From Burkholderiales bacterium (GTDB lineage Bacteria > Pseudomonadota > Gammaproteobacteria > Burkholderiales > Burkholderiaceae_C), in NCBI GenBank assembly GCA_016185015.1, contig JACPOI010000022.1:1-64000 (forward strand): a DNA stretch of 64,000 nucleotides. The letters are read 5' to 3'. Position 1 is the first letter of the stretch; each line of letters begins with the position of its first letter. This document shows positions 19,121 to 28,269 of the stretch, piece by piece. Below the pieces are notes generated by a model. It made no database searches, was not told where the DNA came from, and was given only the letters and a program-made list of their open reading frames with translations. The position numbers were made by a program, and so were the translations under genes.

Positions 19121-20376
19121 GGCTCGACCGACTTCTCGCGTGCCGAACCCTTGATCATCTCGAACTTGAACAGCCGGCACTCCAGCGGGCCGTTCCACAT
19201 CGGGACGCGGCGCGATTCCTTCAGGCGCATCTTGCTGGGCAGCTTGAGGTCGGGCGTGAGCACCCAGGCGGTCCAGCCGCTGTAGTTCTTTTTCCAGTGG
19301 CTGGCCAGCTTGCTGAAGAAGTCATGGTCATCACCGGCGCGGTCGGCCTCGGGCAGCTCGCGCGCGCCAAAACGCGCGGCGCCGGCGAAGCCGCCCGCCT
19401 CGATGCGTTCGCCATAGGGCGGGTTGACCAGCATCACACCCGGTGCGGCGCAGGGCGGCAGGCGCTGCAGGGCGTCACCGCCACGGAACTCGATCACGTC
19501 GGCCACCCCGGCGCGCTCGGCATTGCGCTGGGCGAAGTCCACCATGCGGTGCGACACGTCGCTGCCGTAGATCAGCGCGGCCTGGCCCGGCTCGGGCTTG
19601 ACCACCGCCTGCGCGGCATCGGTCTTCATGGCGGCCCATTCGGCGGCGCGGAAGGGCCGGTATTTCTCGAACGCAAAACGGCGCAGGGAGCCGGCCGCGA
19701 TGTTGCAGGCAATCTGCGCCGCCTCGATGGCGATGGTGCCGCTGCCGCAGCAGGGGTCGTAGAGCGGCGTCAGGTCACCGTCCGCGTTGCCCTCGGCCCA
19801 GCCGCTGGCGGCGATCATGGCAGCCGCCAGGGTTTCCTTCAGGGGTGCATCGCCCTTGTCCTCGCGCCAGCCGCGCTTGAACAGCGGCTCACCCGAGGTG
19901 TCGATGTAGAGCGAACAGCTGTCGGTGGTCAGGTGGGCGTAGATGCGCACATCGGGCCATTGGGTGTCCACATCGGGGCGCACGCCACCCGAGGTCTCGC
20001 GGAAATGGTCACAGACCGCGTCCTTGACCTTCAGCGCCGCGAAGTTGAGGCTGGTCAGCGGGCTGTGCTGCGCCGTGATCTCGACCTTGATGCTCTCCTT
20101 GGGCGTGAACCAGTGCTCCCAGGGCACCGCCATGGCGGCGCGGTACAGGTCCTGCTCGTTGCGGTACTCGGTGTACGACACCAGCACCAGCACACGCTGC
20201 GCCAGGCGGCTGTAGAGGTTGAGCAGCATGGCGTGCGCAAACGAAGTGCGCACCGCCACGCCGCCACGCTGCTTGGTGATGCAGCCCGGGGGCAGCGCCG
20301 TGATCCGCAGGATCTCGGCGGCCAGATAGTCCTCCACGCCGGCGGCGCAGGGGAGAAAAAGAGTGAGTTGGTTCAC
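19117..20376 (-). CDS. rlmL: THUMP-domain RNA methyltransferase (RlmL-like, 23S rRNA m2G)
   Basis: A 419-residue protein. An N-terminal ferredoxin-like/THUMP region (LPCAAGVEDYLAAEI, RGGVAVRT) is followed by the RlmL-type methyltransferase domain with YIDTSGEPLFKRGWRED, the SAM-binding DPCCGSGTIAIEAAQIA and the catalytic NPPYGER. By homology it makes m2G2445 in 23S rRNA. It corresponds to the N-terminal half of the fused E. coli RlmKL; the RlmK half is missing. It begins 1 bp after the rpoN stop codon, so it is probably cotranscribed with rpoN. Confidence 0.9.
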   Translation of the reverse strand: MNQLTLFLPCAAGVEDYLAAEILRITALPPGCITKQRGGVAVRTSFAHAMLLNLYSRLAQRVLVLVSYTEYRNEQDLYRAAMAVPWEHWFTPKESIKVEITAQHSPLTSLNFAALKVKDAVCDHFRETSGGVRPDVDTQWPDVRIYAHLTTDSCSLYIDTSGEPLFKRGWREDKGDAPLKETLAAAMIAASGWAEGNADGDLTPLYDPCCGSGTIAIEAAQIACNIAAGSLRRFAFEKYRPFRAAEWAAMKTDAAQAVVKPEPGQAALIYGSDVSHRMVDFAQRNAERAGVADVIEFRGGDALQRLPPCAAPGVMLVNPPYGERIEAGGFAGAARFGARELPEADRAGDDHDFFSKLASHWKKNYSGWTAWVLTPDLKLPSKMRLKESRRVPMWNGPLECRLFKFEMIKGSAREKSVEP

Positions 20377-20377
20377 G

Positions 20378-21949
20378 TCAGAGTGCCTTGCGCAGGTTGG
20401 CGGGGGCTATTTTCAAGGCCTCGCGGTATTTGGCCACGGTGCGACGCGCGCACTCGATGCCCTGCTCCTTGAGCATCTCGGAGAGCTGGCTGTCGGACAG
20501 GGGCTTCTTGGCATTTTCGGCGTTGACAAACTGCTTGATCAGCGCGCGCACCGCCGTGCTGGAGGCGTTGCCGCCCGATTCGGTGCCCAGGCCCGAGCCG
20601 AAGAAGTACTTGAGCTCGTAGGTGCCGAAGGGCGTGGACATGTACTTGGCCGTGGTCACGCGGCTGATGGTGGACTCGTGCAGGCCCAGCTCGTCGGCGA
20701 TCTCGCGCAGCACCAGCGGGCGCATGGCCAGCTCGCCGTGCATGAAGAAGTTCTTCTGCCGCTCGACGATGGCGCTGGAGACGCGCAGGATGGTGTCGAA
20801 GCGCTGCTGGATGTTCTTGATGAACCAGCGCGCCTCCTGCAGGCGCTGCTGCAGCGCGGCGTAGTTGTCGCCCTCGCGGCCGCCAGCCTTGTGGCCCTTG
20901 AGCGCGTTGGCATAGATATCGTGCACGCGCAGCCGCGGCATGATGTCGGGGTTGAGCTGCACGCGAAAGCGGGTCTGCGCGCCGCTGCCGCTGCGCAGCA
21001 CCAGCACGTCGGGCACGATCACGTTGCGCTCGACGTTCACGAAGCGCCGGCCGGGCTTGGGCTCCAGTCGCGCCACCAGGCCCAGGGCCTCGCGCGTCAG
21101 CGCCTCGCTGCCGCCGCAGAGCTGGGCCAGTTTCCTGAGGTCGCGCCGCGCCAGCAGTTCGGGCGGCTGCTCGATCATGCGCAGGGCCTGCGCCACCACC
21201 GCCGGCTCCGGCAAGGACGCCGCACCCCGCATCGCGTCGGCCTGCAAGGCCAGCAACTGCAGGCGCAGGCATTCGGCCATGTTGCGCGCGCCCACGCCCG
21301 TGGGCTCCAGGCTTTGCAACAGGCGCAGCGCCAGCGCGAAGTGCGCGATCATCGCCTCCTCGTGCTCCGGATCCTCCCCGGTCAGGCTGCGCGCCAGCTC
21401 CTCGATCGGGTCCTCCAGGTAACCGTCTTCGTTGAGCGACTCGATCAGGAACTGCAGCGCCGCGCTGTCTTCGGCACTCAGGCGCAGGGACAGGGCCTGG
21501 CGCTTGAGAAAGTCCTGCAGCGACTCCTGGCTGCGCGCCAGCTCGGTGGCATCGGCTTCGTCATCCTCGCGCGCGCCATTGCGCGCCGGGGCGTCGCCGC
21601 CCCACTCGCTGTCGTCGGGCGACATGTCCACGCTGCCGTCGCCTTCCCAGCTGCCCTCGCTCTCCAGGCTGGTCACCGCGGCGGTTTCGTCCGGTCCCTC
21701 GCTGGCCGGGGTGCTGCTGTATTCGTAGTCGGCCTCGTCCTGAGCCACGGGCGTATCGGCGCGCTCCAGGCCATGGGCCTCGCGCTCGACGCTGTCGTCG
21801 GCACGCTCCAGAACGGGGTTTTCGTCGAGCAGCTGCTCGACTTCCTGGTTGAGCTCCAGCGTGGAGAGCTGCAGGAGGCGGATGGACTGCTGCAGCTGGG
21901 GCGTGAGCGCCAGATGCTGGGAGACCCGCAGCGACAGTCCCTGTTTCAT
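20378..21949 (-). CDS. rpoN: RNA polymerase sigma-54 factor
   Basis: A 523-residue sigma-54. Region I is glutamine- and leucine-rich (LRVSQHLALTPQLQQSIRLLQLSTLEL). An acidic region II (about 60-135) precedes the core-binding domain, then the helix-turn-helix (ESTISRVTTAKYMSTPFGTYELKYFF) and the RpoN box ARRTVAKYRE near residues 500-510. It directs transcription of nitrogen, flagellar and other enhancer-dependent genes. It follows lptB by 30 bp, as in most proteobacteria, but hpf-ptsN is replaced downstream by rlmL. Confidence 0.97.
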   Translation of the reverse strand: MKQGLSLRVSQHLALTPQLQQSIRLLQLSTLELNQEVEQLLDENPVLERADDSVEREAHGLERADTPVAQDEADYEYSSTPASEGPDETAAVTSLESEGSWEGDGSVDMSPDDSEWGGDAPARNGAREDDEADATELARSQESLQDFLKRQALSLRLSAEDSAALQFLIESLNEDGYLEDPIEELARSLTGEDPEHEEAMIAHFALALRLLQSLEPTGVGARNMAECLRLQLLALQADAMRGAASLPEPAVVAQALRMIEQPPELLARRDLRKLAQLCGGSEALTREALGLVARLEPKPGRRFVNVERNVIVPDVLVLRSGSGAQTRFRVQLNPDIMPRLRVHDIYANALKGHKAGGREGDNYAALQQRLQEARWFIKNIQQRFDTILRVSSAIVERQKNFFMHGELAMRPLVLREIADELGLHESTISRVTTAKYMSTPFGTYELKYFFGSGLGTESGGNASSTAVRALIKQFVNAENAKKPLSDSQLSEMLKEQGIECARRTVAKYREALKIAPANLRKAL

Positions 21950-21979
21950 ATTGCTAGCCGATGTGCAGGGAAAAACCCT

Positions 21980-22813
21980 TCACATCTTGAAGTGCTCGCC
22001 CAGGTAAACCCGGCGCACGTCGGCGTTGTTGACGATCTCGGCCGGTGTGCCCTGGGCCAGCACACGGCCTTCGCTGATGATGTAGGCGTGGTCGCAAATG
22101 CCCAGGGTCTCACGCACGTTGTGGTCGGTGATCAGCACGCCGATGCCGCGCGCTTTCAGGAAGCTGATGATGCGCTGGATCTCGATCACCGCGATCGGAT
22201 CGATGCCGGCGAAGGGCTCGTCCAGCAGGATGAAACGCGGCTGCGTGGCCAGGGCGCGCGCGATCTCCACACGGCGGCGCTCGCCACCCGACAGCGCGAG
22301 TGCGGGCGAGGCGCGCAGATGCTCCACCCGCAGGTCCTGCAGCAGCGCGGTGAGCTGCTGCTCGATCTGGTCCTAGCGCAGGGGCTTGCCGTCCGCGTCT
22401 TGCTGCAGCTCGAGCACGGCGCGCACGTTGTCCTCGACGTTGAGCTTGCGGAAGATCGATGCCTCCTGCGGCAGGTAGCTCAGGCCCAGGCGCGCGCGCT
22501 GGTGGATGGGCATGTGCGCGACCGCATCGTCGTCGATCAGGATCTCGCCGGCGCTAGCGCGCACCAGGCCCACGATCATGTAGAAGGACGTGGTCTTGCC
22601 CGCGCCGTTCGGGCCCAGCAGCCCCACCACCTCGCCCTTGCGAACGGTCAGCGAGACGTCCTTGACGACCTCGCGGCTGCCGTAGAACTTCTTGAGGTGG
22701 CGTGCTTCCAGGCGGCTCGGTTCGCCGCCGGGCAGCGTGTCCTGGGCGAGAGCCGAGTCGGGCTGGGAATCGGGCGGCAGGGTGCCGGCGGCCGTCTGCA
22801 GGCTGTCGCTCAA
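21980..22813 (-). pseudogene. lptB: LPS export ABC ATPase LptB, interrupted by an in-frame TAG
   Basis: The frame from ATG 22813 to the stop at 21980 encodes a complete LptB except for a TAG codon at 22373-22375 after residue 146. Before it are Walker [10 protein letters not shown] and the Q-loop [13 protein letters not shown]. After it, in the same frame, are the signature LSGGERRR, Walker [17 protein letters not shown] and the switch ITDHNV. The local reading is GKPLR-stop-DQIE. LptB powers LPS transport and is normally essential, so a base error, a very recent mutation or readthrough must be considered. A GTG at 22327 could restart only the C-terminal half. The ATG overlaps lptA by 4 bp; the 37-residue N-terminal extension is longer than in E. 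coli. Confidence 0.9.
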
Positions 22814-23409
22814 TTGCGCCCTCCGCCCAGGGTGTTGTCGGAGCGCAAGGGCGCGCTGGCGCGGGGGGCCGGTGGCGCGGCCGTCTCGTTGCGCGGCGTC
22901 AGGGTGGCGCGCACACGCTCACCGCCCTTTTGCGGGCTGCCGTCCACCGTGAAAACGTCGGTCAGGCTGTTGTACTGGATGATGGTCCCCGTCACCACGT
23001 CGGCCACCTGGGTGCCGCGCAGGCGGCGCAGGCGGGCGTCCTTGATGAGTTTGAACACGTCGGCGCGGCCGTCGTATTCGATGGTCTCGCTCTCGCCCTC
23101 GATGTATTCGTTCTCGCCGTCGCGTTTCTGGCGGAAGAAGGCGCGCTGGCCCGGCTCGGCCGTCACCACGCCGAACTGGTAACCCTGCGGGTCCTGGCGC
23201 ACTTCGATGCGTGTGCCCTTGATGATGATGGAGCCCCGGGTCAGCACCACATTGCCGCTGAAGACGCTGATCTGCTTGAGGTCGTCATAACGCAGCGCAT
23301 CGGCCTCGATGTTCATCGGCTTCTTGGCATCGGCCGTCTCGGCACCAGCCACGCCCGCTGTCAAGGCGCAGGCCGCGCACAGCAGGCAGTGGAGGAGGGG
23401 GAATTTCAT
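22810..23409 (-). CDS. lptA: LPS transport periplasmic protein LptA
   Basis: A 199-residue OstA-fold protein that bridges inner and outer membranes for LPS transport. The signal peptide [23 protein letters not shown] sets the start at 23409; the frame remains open further upstream but has no signal there. The domain shows [38 protein letters not shown] and the repeated [15 protein letters not shown]. It is the first gene of the lptA-lptB-rpoN run here; kdsC and lptC, its usual upstream partners, are absent and gshB diverges instead. Confidence 0.93.
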   Translation of the reverse strand: MKFPLLHCLLCAACALTAGVAGAETADAKKPMNIEADALRYDDLKQISVFSGNVVLTRGSIIIKGTRIEVRQDPQGYQFGVVTAEPGQRAFFRQKRDGENEYIEGESETIEYDGRADVFKLIKDARLRRLRGTQVADVVTGTIIQYNSLTDVFTVDGSPQKGGERVRATLTPRNETAAPPAPRASAPLRSDNTLGGGRN

Positions 23410-23596
23410 AAAGGCACGAATCTTGCTCTTTGGGTCTTGGGCATTGTAATCGGGTCGGGCGGCTGGTCCAGTCCTTGCTTTTGCCTGTTTTCTGGCGGGC
23501 CACCCGCCCCGCGTCGATGGGCCTGCGCCCCTGCGCCTTCTGGTTTCATGAGAGACTTCCCGGCTCCTCCCCCTCGCCACGCCGCGACCGCCCGCC

Positions 23597-24559
23597 ATGA
23601 ACCTGCTTTTTGTCGCCGACCCGCTGGAATCCTTCAAGACCTACAAGGACAGCACCTTTGCCATGATGCGCGAGGCGCAGCGCCGCGGCCACACGCTGGC
23701 GGCCTGTGAGCCGCGCCACCTGAGCTGGCAGGTCACCACCGGCGTGCAGGCCCATGTGCGTCGCATCCGCCTAACCGGCCACGAAGAACACTGGTTCCAC
23801 GAAGCGCCACTAGCGCCGGCCCAGCGCCTGGCTGCACTGCGCGACTTCGACGCCATCGTCATGCGCAAGGACCCGCCCTTCGACAGCGAGTTCTTCTACG
23901 CGACCCACCTGCTCGAGCAGGCCGAACGCGAAGGCGCGCGGGTCTTCAACAAGCCGCGCGCCCTGCGTGACCACCCGGAAAAGCTTGCCATTCTCGAGTT
24001 CCCGCAGTTCACCACGCCCACCCTGGTCACGCGCGAAGCGCAGGCCGTGCGCGACTTCCACGCCCAGCACCGCGACATCATCCTGAAGCCGCTGGACGGC
24101 ATGGGCGGCATGGGCATCTTCCGGGTGAAGGACGAAGGCCTGAATCTGGGCGCCATCATTGAAACCCTGAACCGCGACGGCGCGCAGACCCTGATGGTGC
24201 AGAAGTTCCTGCCGGCCATCGCCCAGGGCGACAAGCGCATCCTGGTCATCGGCGGCAAGCCCGTGCCCTATGCGCTGGCGCGCATCCCGCAGGGGGGCGA
24301 GGTGCGCGGCAACCTGGCGGCTGGCGGCAAGGGCGTGGCCCAGGCCCTGAGCCCGCGCGACCGCGAGATCGCCGAGGCCATCGGCCCCGTGCTGGCCGCA
24401 CGCGGCATGCTGCTCATCGGCCTGGACGTGATCGGCGACTGTCTCACCGAGATCAACGTCACCAGCCCCACCTGTTTCCAGGAAATCACCGACCAGGCCG
24501 GCTTCGACGTGGCGGCCATGTTCGTCGACGCGCTCGAAGCGGCGATGACGGTGCGCTGA
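23597..24559 (+). CDS. gshB: Glutathione synthetase
   Basis: It joins gamma-glutamylcysteine to glycine. The 320-residue ATP-grasp protein shows MNLLFVADPLESFKTYKDSTFAMMREAQ, VMRKDPPFDSEFFYATHLLEQAE, ILKPLDGMGGMGIFRV (ATP loop), GDKRILVIGGKPVPYALARIP and DVIGDCLTEINVTSPT with metal ligands. It is a stand-alone gene, divergent from lptA and convergent with the amidotransferase gene 9 bp beyond. gshA is not in the window. Confidence 0.97.
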   Translation: MNLLFVADPLESFKTYKDSTFAMMREAQRRGHTLAACEPRHLSWQVTTGVQAHVRRIRLTGHEEHWFHEAPLAPAQRLAALRDFDAIVMRKDPPFDSEFFYATHLLEQAEREGARVFNKPRALRDHPEKLAILEFPQFTTPTLVTREAQAVRDFHAQHRDIILKPLDGMGGMGIFRVKDEGLNLGAIIETLNRDGAQTLMVQKFLPAIAQGDKRILVIGGKPVPYALARIPQGGEVRGNLAAGGKGVAQALSPRDREIAEAIGPVLAARGMLLIGLDVIGDCLTEINVTSPTCFQEITDQAGFDVAAMFVDALEAAMTVR

Positions 24560-24568
24560 AGACCCGCG

Positions 24569-25333
24569 CTAGGCCACCGGCGCACCGTTCACGAAGACCC
24601 GCAACTCGCCCGGCGCAAACGGCGTCCAGACCTCGTTGGTGGTCAGCGGCGCCGTCACCACCACCGCCACACGGTCGCCAGGGGCAGCCTGCTCGGCGAA
24701 GTTCACGCTCAGGTCTTCGTCGCGCAGCGTGGCGCTGCCGAAAGGATGCTGGCGTACCACGTGGTACAGGTTGGTGGAGGCATGCGCCCACAGCGCCTCG
24801 CCATTGCTCAGCAGGAAATTGAAGGTGCCGTGTTGCGAGATCTGCGGCACCAGTTCGCGCAGCGTCAGCGTGAGCTCCGCAATGCTGGGCACGCTGGCAT
24901 GCGACTTGGCCAGTTCCTGCAGCAGCCAGCAGAAGGCGCGCTCGCTGTCGGTGTGGCCCACCGGGCGAAAGCTCCCGTGCAGGCGCGGCGCGTAGTCCTT
25001 GAGGTCGCCGTTGTGCGCGAACACCCAGTAGCGCCCCCAGAGCTCGCGCACGAAGGGGTGACAGTTCTCCAGCGTCACCTCGCCCTGGGTGGCCTTGCGG
25101 ATGTGCGAGATGACATTGCGGCTCTTGATGGGGTAGTGGCGGATCAGCTCGGCCACCGGCGACTCGGCGGCCGATTGGTGGTCGACGAAATGGCGCAGGC
25201 CCTTGTCCTCGAAGAAGGCGATGCCCCAGCCGTCGCCGTGGTGGTCGGTGCGCCCGCCGCGCTCGGCAAAACCGGCGAAGCTGAACATCACATCGGTCGG
25301 CACATTGCAGTTCATGCCCAGCAGCTGGCACAT
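24569..25333 (-). CDS. Class II glutamine amidotransferase (YafJ-like)
   Basis: A 254-residue Ntn-hydrolase. The start MCQLLGMNCN places the catalytic Cys at position 2 after Met removal, which is why I choose 25333 rather than an upstream codon. Further motifs are RGGRTDHHGDGWGIAFFED, SRNVISHIRKATQGEVTLENCHPF and FAHNGDLKDYAP, with SERAFCWLLQEL. This stand-alone family includes E. coli YafJ; the amide acceptor is unknown in general, though related EgtC acts in ergothioneine synthesis. It lies 4 bp upstream of the MFS gene end and may share that transcript. Confidence 0.88.
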   Translation of the reverse strand: MCQLLGMNCNVPTDVMFSFAGFAERGGRTDHHGDGWGIAFFEDKGLRHFVDHQSAAESPVAELIRHYPIKSRNVISHIRKATQGEVTLENCHPFVRELWGRYWVFAHNGDLKDYAPRLHGSFRPVGHTDSERAFCWLLQELAKSHASVPSIAELTLTLRELVPQISQHGTFNFLLSNGEALWAHASTNLYHVVRQHPFGSATLRDEDLSVNFAEQAAPGDRVAVVVTAPLTTNEVWTPFAPGELRVFVNGAPVA

Positions 25334-25337
25334 GGTT

Positions 25338-26798
25338 CTATGTCTCCAATCGCGCAGGCGCACGCATCTGCCAGGCCGCCAGCATGGCCAGCGCGCAGAC
25401 CCCCGCCAGCATGACGAAGGTTTCGTCGAAGGCGGCGAGCCGCGCCAGGCTGCTGTCGGGCCGCACCAGGCTGTCGCCGTGCGCGGCGATGCGCCACTCC
25501 AGCACGATGCCGCACAGGCTCACGCCCACCGCGCCGCCCAGCATGCGCAGGAAATTGATGGCGCTGGACGCCTGCGAGATCAGCCGCGGCTCCAGGCCCG
25601 CCATGGCGCCGTTGTTCAGCGACGGCAGGATGAAACCCAGGCCGACGCGGCCCAGCACCACCCAGGCCACCAGCAGCCACAGCGTGGCGTGCAGGCTGAT
25701 CGTCACCATCAGCGCGAACGAAGCGGCCAGCAGCGCCAGGCCCAGGCAGATCAGCACGCGGATCGGCCAGTGGTCCGACAGGCGCCCGGCCAGCGGGATG
25801 GTGACAGCCAGCACCAGGCCGGCCGGCAGCATGATGGTGCCCACGTGGGAGGCCGAGAGCTGCTGCGCCATCTGGATGTACAGCGGCAGCAGGTAGGTGG
25901 AGCCGAACAGGGCCGTGCCGTAGATGAAGGCCACCAGGCTGCCCATGGCAAAGGATCGGAAGGCGAACAGGTCCGGGTGCATGAGCGGCATGTCGCCGCG
26001 ATGCGCCTGCTTCCGCTGCCACCCGATGAAACCCACCGTGCAGGCCAGCGCCACACCCAGCAGCACCCAGGCCTGTGTGGTCGTTGCGCCGTGCAGTTCG
26101 ACCATGCCGTTGAGCAGGCACAACGTGCCCACCGTGGCCAGCAACAGGCCGGCCCAGTCCAGCCGGTTGCCCTGGCGGTCTGCCGCGGCGCCACCGGGTG
26201 CGGTGACCGGCACATAGCGGTAGGCCAGCCAGATCGAGGCCAGGCAGAAAGGCACGACCATGAAGAAGATCGAACGCCAGCCGAACCAGTCGACCAGCAG
26301 GCCGCCGATGCTGGGGCCCAGTGCCGGGGCCAGCACCACGCCCATGCCAAAGATGCCGCCAGCGCGGCCGCGCTCGTGCGGCTGGAAGGCCCGCATGATG
26401 ATGATGGCCGGGATGGGCTGCACCACGCCCGCGGCCAGGCCCTCGACCACGCGCGCGCCCAGCACCACCTCGAAGTTGCCGGCCAGCCCGCCCACCACGC
26501 CACCCACCATCAGCATCAACATGGACACCGCGTAGGTGCGGCGGTAACCGAAGCTTGCCAGCAACCAGGGCGTGCACAGCATGGCCACGGTGGTGGCCAC
26601 CATGAAACTGGAGGTGGCCCACTGCGCGCGCTCCTGGCCCAGCGTGAACTGGTGGCTCATGTCGGGAATGGCCACGTTGATGATGGTGGACGACATGATG
26701 GAGGCCATGGTGCCCACCATCACCGCCAGCAACAACAGCCAGCGGTAACGCTCACCGTAGCGCGCCTGCATCTCGGGCAGGGTGGCCGGGTGTTTCAA
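25338..26798 (-). CDS. MFS drug:H+ antiporter, DHA2 (EmrB/QacA) family
   Basis: A 486-residue multi-pass inner-membrane exporter. It has the DHA2 start RYRWLLLLAVMVGTMASIMSSTIINVAIP, WATSSFMVATTVAMLC, motif A-like ASFGYRRTYAVSM and the motif C region GMGVVLAPALGPSIGGLL. A TTG at 26798 with GGAG seven bases upstream overlaps the preceding stop codon (TTGA); the first ATG is at 26771 and would remove nine residues. Substrates are probably lipophilic drugs or metabolites. No EmrA-like adaptor is present. Confidence 0.88.
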   Translation of the reverse strand: MKHPATLPEMQARYGERYRWLLLLAVMVGTMASIMSSTIINVAIPDMSHQFTLGQERAQWATSSFMVATTVAMLCTPWLLASFGYRRTYAVSMLMLMVGGVVGGLAGNFEVVLGARVVEGLAAGVVQPIPAIIIMRAFQPHERGRAGGIFGMGVVLAPALGPSIGGLLVDWFGWRSIFFMVVPFCLASIWLAYRYVPVTAPGGAAADRQGNRLDWAGLLLATVGTLCLLNGMVELHGATTTQAWVLLGVALACTVGFIGWQRKQAHRGDMPLMHPDLFAFRSFAMGSLVAFIYGTALFGSTYLLPLYIQMAQQLSASHVGTIMLPAGLVLAVTIPLAGRLSDHWPIRVLICLGLALLAASFALMVTISLHATLWLLVAWVVLGRVGLGFILPSLNNGAMAGLEPRLISQASSAINFLRMLGGAVGVSLCGIVLEWRIAAHGDSLVRPDSSLARLAAFDETFVMLAGVCALAMLAAWQMRAPARLET

Positions 26799-27925
26799 AC
26801 GTGCGCTCCGGCGGGGGCGCAGCGCAGGCTGACGCGGCTTACATGGCCCAGGCCCGCCAGCGCGGCCTGCAGTTCGCGCTGCAGGCGCTGCAGCTCGGCT
26901 GCGCTGACGTGCGCAGCCAGCTCGGCCTCCACCTCCAGCCCGCTGTCCAGGTAATGCAGGCGCAGCAGGGCCGGGCGGCCCAGCGCGTCCAGCGCCAGTG
27001 CCTGCACTTGCGCGCGCGGCGGCAGCGCCAGCACGCGCGCGAGGTGGCGCACCGTGCCAGGGTCGATGTGCACGGTGCATTCGGCCACGCGGTGCGCGGC
27101 CTTGACCTGCGCGGCGATCTGCTCGGCAATGTAGTGCCCCTCGGACACCGAAAGATGCGTGTCCACCTCGACGTGCATGTCGATCACGGCCCAGTCGCCC
27201 ATGCGGCGGGTGCGCAGGTTGTGCACATCCAGTACGCCGTCAACGGCGCGCGCCGTGCCGTGGATGCGTGCGATCTCCTCGGGGTCGAGCGCATGGTCGG
27301 TCAGGCTGTGGAAGGCGTCGACCGAGAAGCCCCAGCCCGCCTTGACGATCATGAAGCCCACGATGACAGCCGCCACCGCGTCCATGCTGTGGTAACCCAG
27401 CAGGTTGGCCGCGATGCCCACCGCCACCACCAGCGACGAGGCGGCATCGGCGCGCGCGTGCCAGGCGTTGGCGATCAGCATGGAGCTCTTGAGCCGCTCG
27501 CCGATGCGCCGCATGTAGCGGAACAACCCCTCCTTGGCCACCAGCGTGACGAGGGCCGCCACCAGGGCCATCGGATGCACGGCGTCCAGGTTCTGCCCGT
27601 CGTGCAGCTTGACCCCGGCCGTCCACACCATGCCCACACCGGTGGCCAGCAGGATCAGGCCGATGGCCAGCGAGGCGGCCGTCTCGAAGCGTGCATGGCC
27701 GTAGGGGTGTTCCGCATCGGCCTCGGCGTGCGAGTGGCGCGCAGCAAACAGCACCACGCCATCGGCCACCAGGTCGGACAGGGAATGCAGGCCGTCGGCG
27801 ATCAGGGCCTGCGAGCGCGCAAACACGCCGATCGCCACCTGGGCACTGGCCAGGAACAGGTTGACCCAGACGCTGATCCAGGTCGAGCGCTGGGCCTGGC
27901 GTTGTTCTTCATGGCTGCGGGTCAT
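26795..27925 (-). CDS. Cation diffusion facilitator family metal transporter
   Basis: A 376-residue CDF transporter with about six membrane helices. Metal-site motifs are LIADGLHSLSDLVADG (DxxxD), HPYGHARFET and ANAWHARADAASS (HxxxD). The long C-terminal cytoplasmic domain (about 210-376) has the CDF regulatory fold VHNLRTRRMGDWAVIDMHVEVD and VTVHIDP-like ECTVHIDPG. The family exports Zn, Fe, Mn or Co by proton antiport; the metal cannot be decided. It is the first gene of a tight run with the MFS and amidotransferase genes. Confidence 0.9.
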   Translation of the reverse strand: MTRSHEEQRQAQRSTWISVWVNLFLASAQVAIGVFARSQALIADGLHSLSDLVADGVVLFAARHSHAEADAEHPYGHARFETAASLAIGLILLATGVGMVWTAGVKLHDGQNLDAVHPMALVAALVTLVAKEGLFRYMRRIGERLKSSMLIANAWHARADAASSLVVAVGIAANLLGYHSMDAVAAVIVGFMIVKAGWGFSVDAFHSLTDHALDPEEIARIHGTARAVDGVLDVHNLRTRRMGDWAVIDMHVEVDTHLSVSEGHYIAEQIAAQVKAAHRVAECTVHIDPGTVRHLARVLALPPRAQVQALALDALGRPALLRLHYLDSGLEVEAELAAHVSAAELQRLQRELQAALAGLGHVSRVSLRCAPAGAHV

Positions 27926-27976
27926 GGCAGGGCAGGTCCGTGGGGGTGGGAGCCTGATGCTAGCAGGCAGGCCGCC

Positions 27977-28195
27977 TCAGCGCGGGACGGCGCCCGCGCA
28001 GGCCGCGCAGATGCAGGCCTGGCGCTGCGCCTGCGCCGGCACACGCGCCAGCAACTCCGGCGTGAAGGTCACCGTGGTGCACCAGCAGAGCGGCTGGGGC
28101 TGGCCGGTGGCCCGCTCGATCTCGTTGGCGCAACCATTGGGCTGGCCGCACAAGGGGCAGCGGCAAGGGTCGATGGCAGCTTGGGGGGTCTCCAT
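27977..28195 (-). CDS. Small cysteine-rich CWC protein
   Basis: A 72-residue protein with ten cysteines, arranged CRCPLCGQPNGC, CWC and CICAACAG, the pattern of the cysteine-rich CWC family. It probably binds zinc or another metal. Its function is unknown. It sits 51 bp upstream of the CDF metal transporter, which makes a link to metal handling possible but unproven. Confidence 0.8.
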   Translation of the reverse strand: METPQAAIDPCRCPLCGQPNGCANEIERATGQPQPLCWCTTVTFTPELLARVPAQAQRQACICAACAGAVPR

Positions 28196-28269
28196 GGCCT
28201 GCAGTTTAGCCAGTGGCCCAACCGCCTCCCTCGTTTAGACTTCACCGTCCCAACGCTTTCGGCTCCACC

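Noticed and set aside
20363-23182. A 939-codon plus-strand open frame
   Set aside because: It is antisense to rpoN, lptB and lptA, has no ribosome site and no recognisable domain; typical GC-rich shadow frame.
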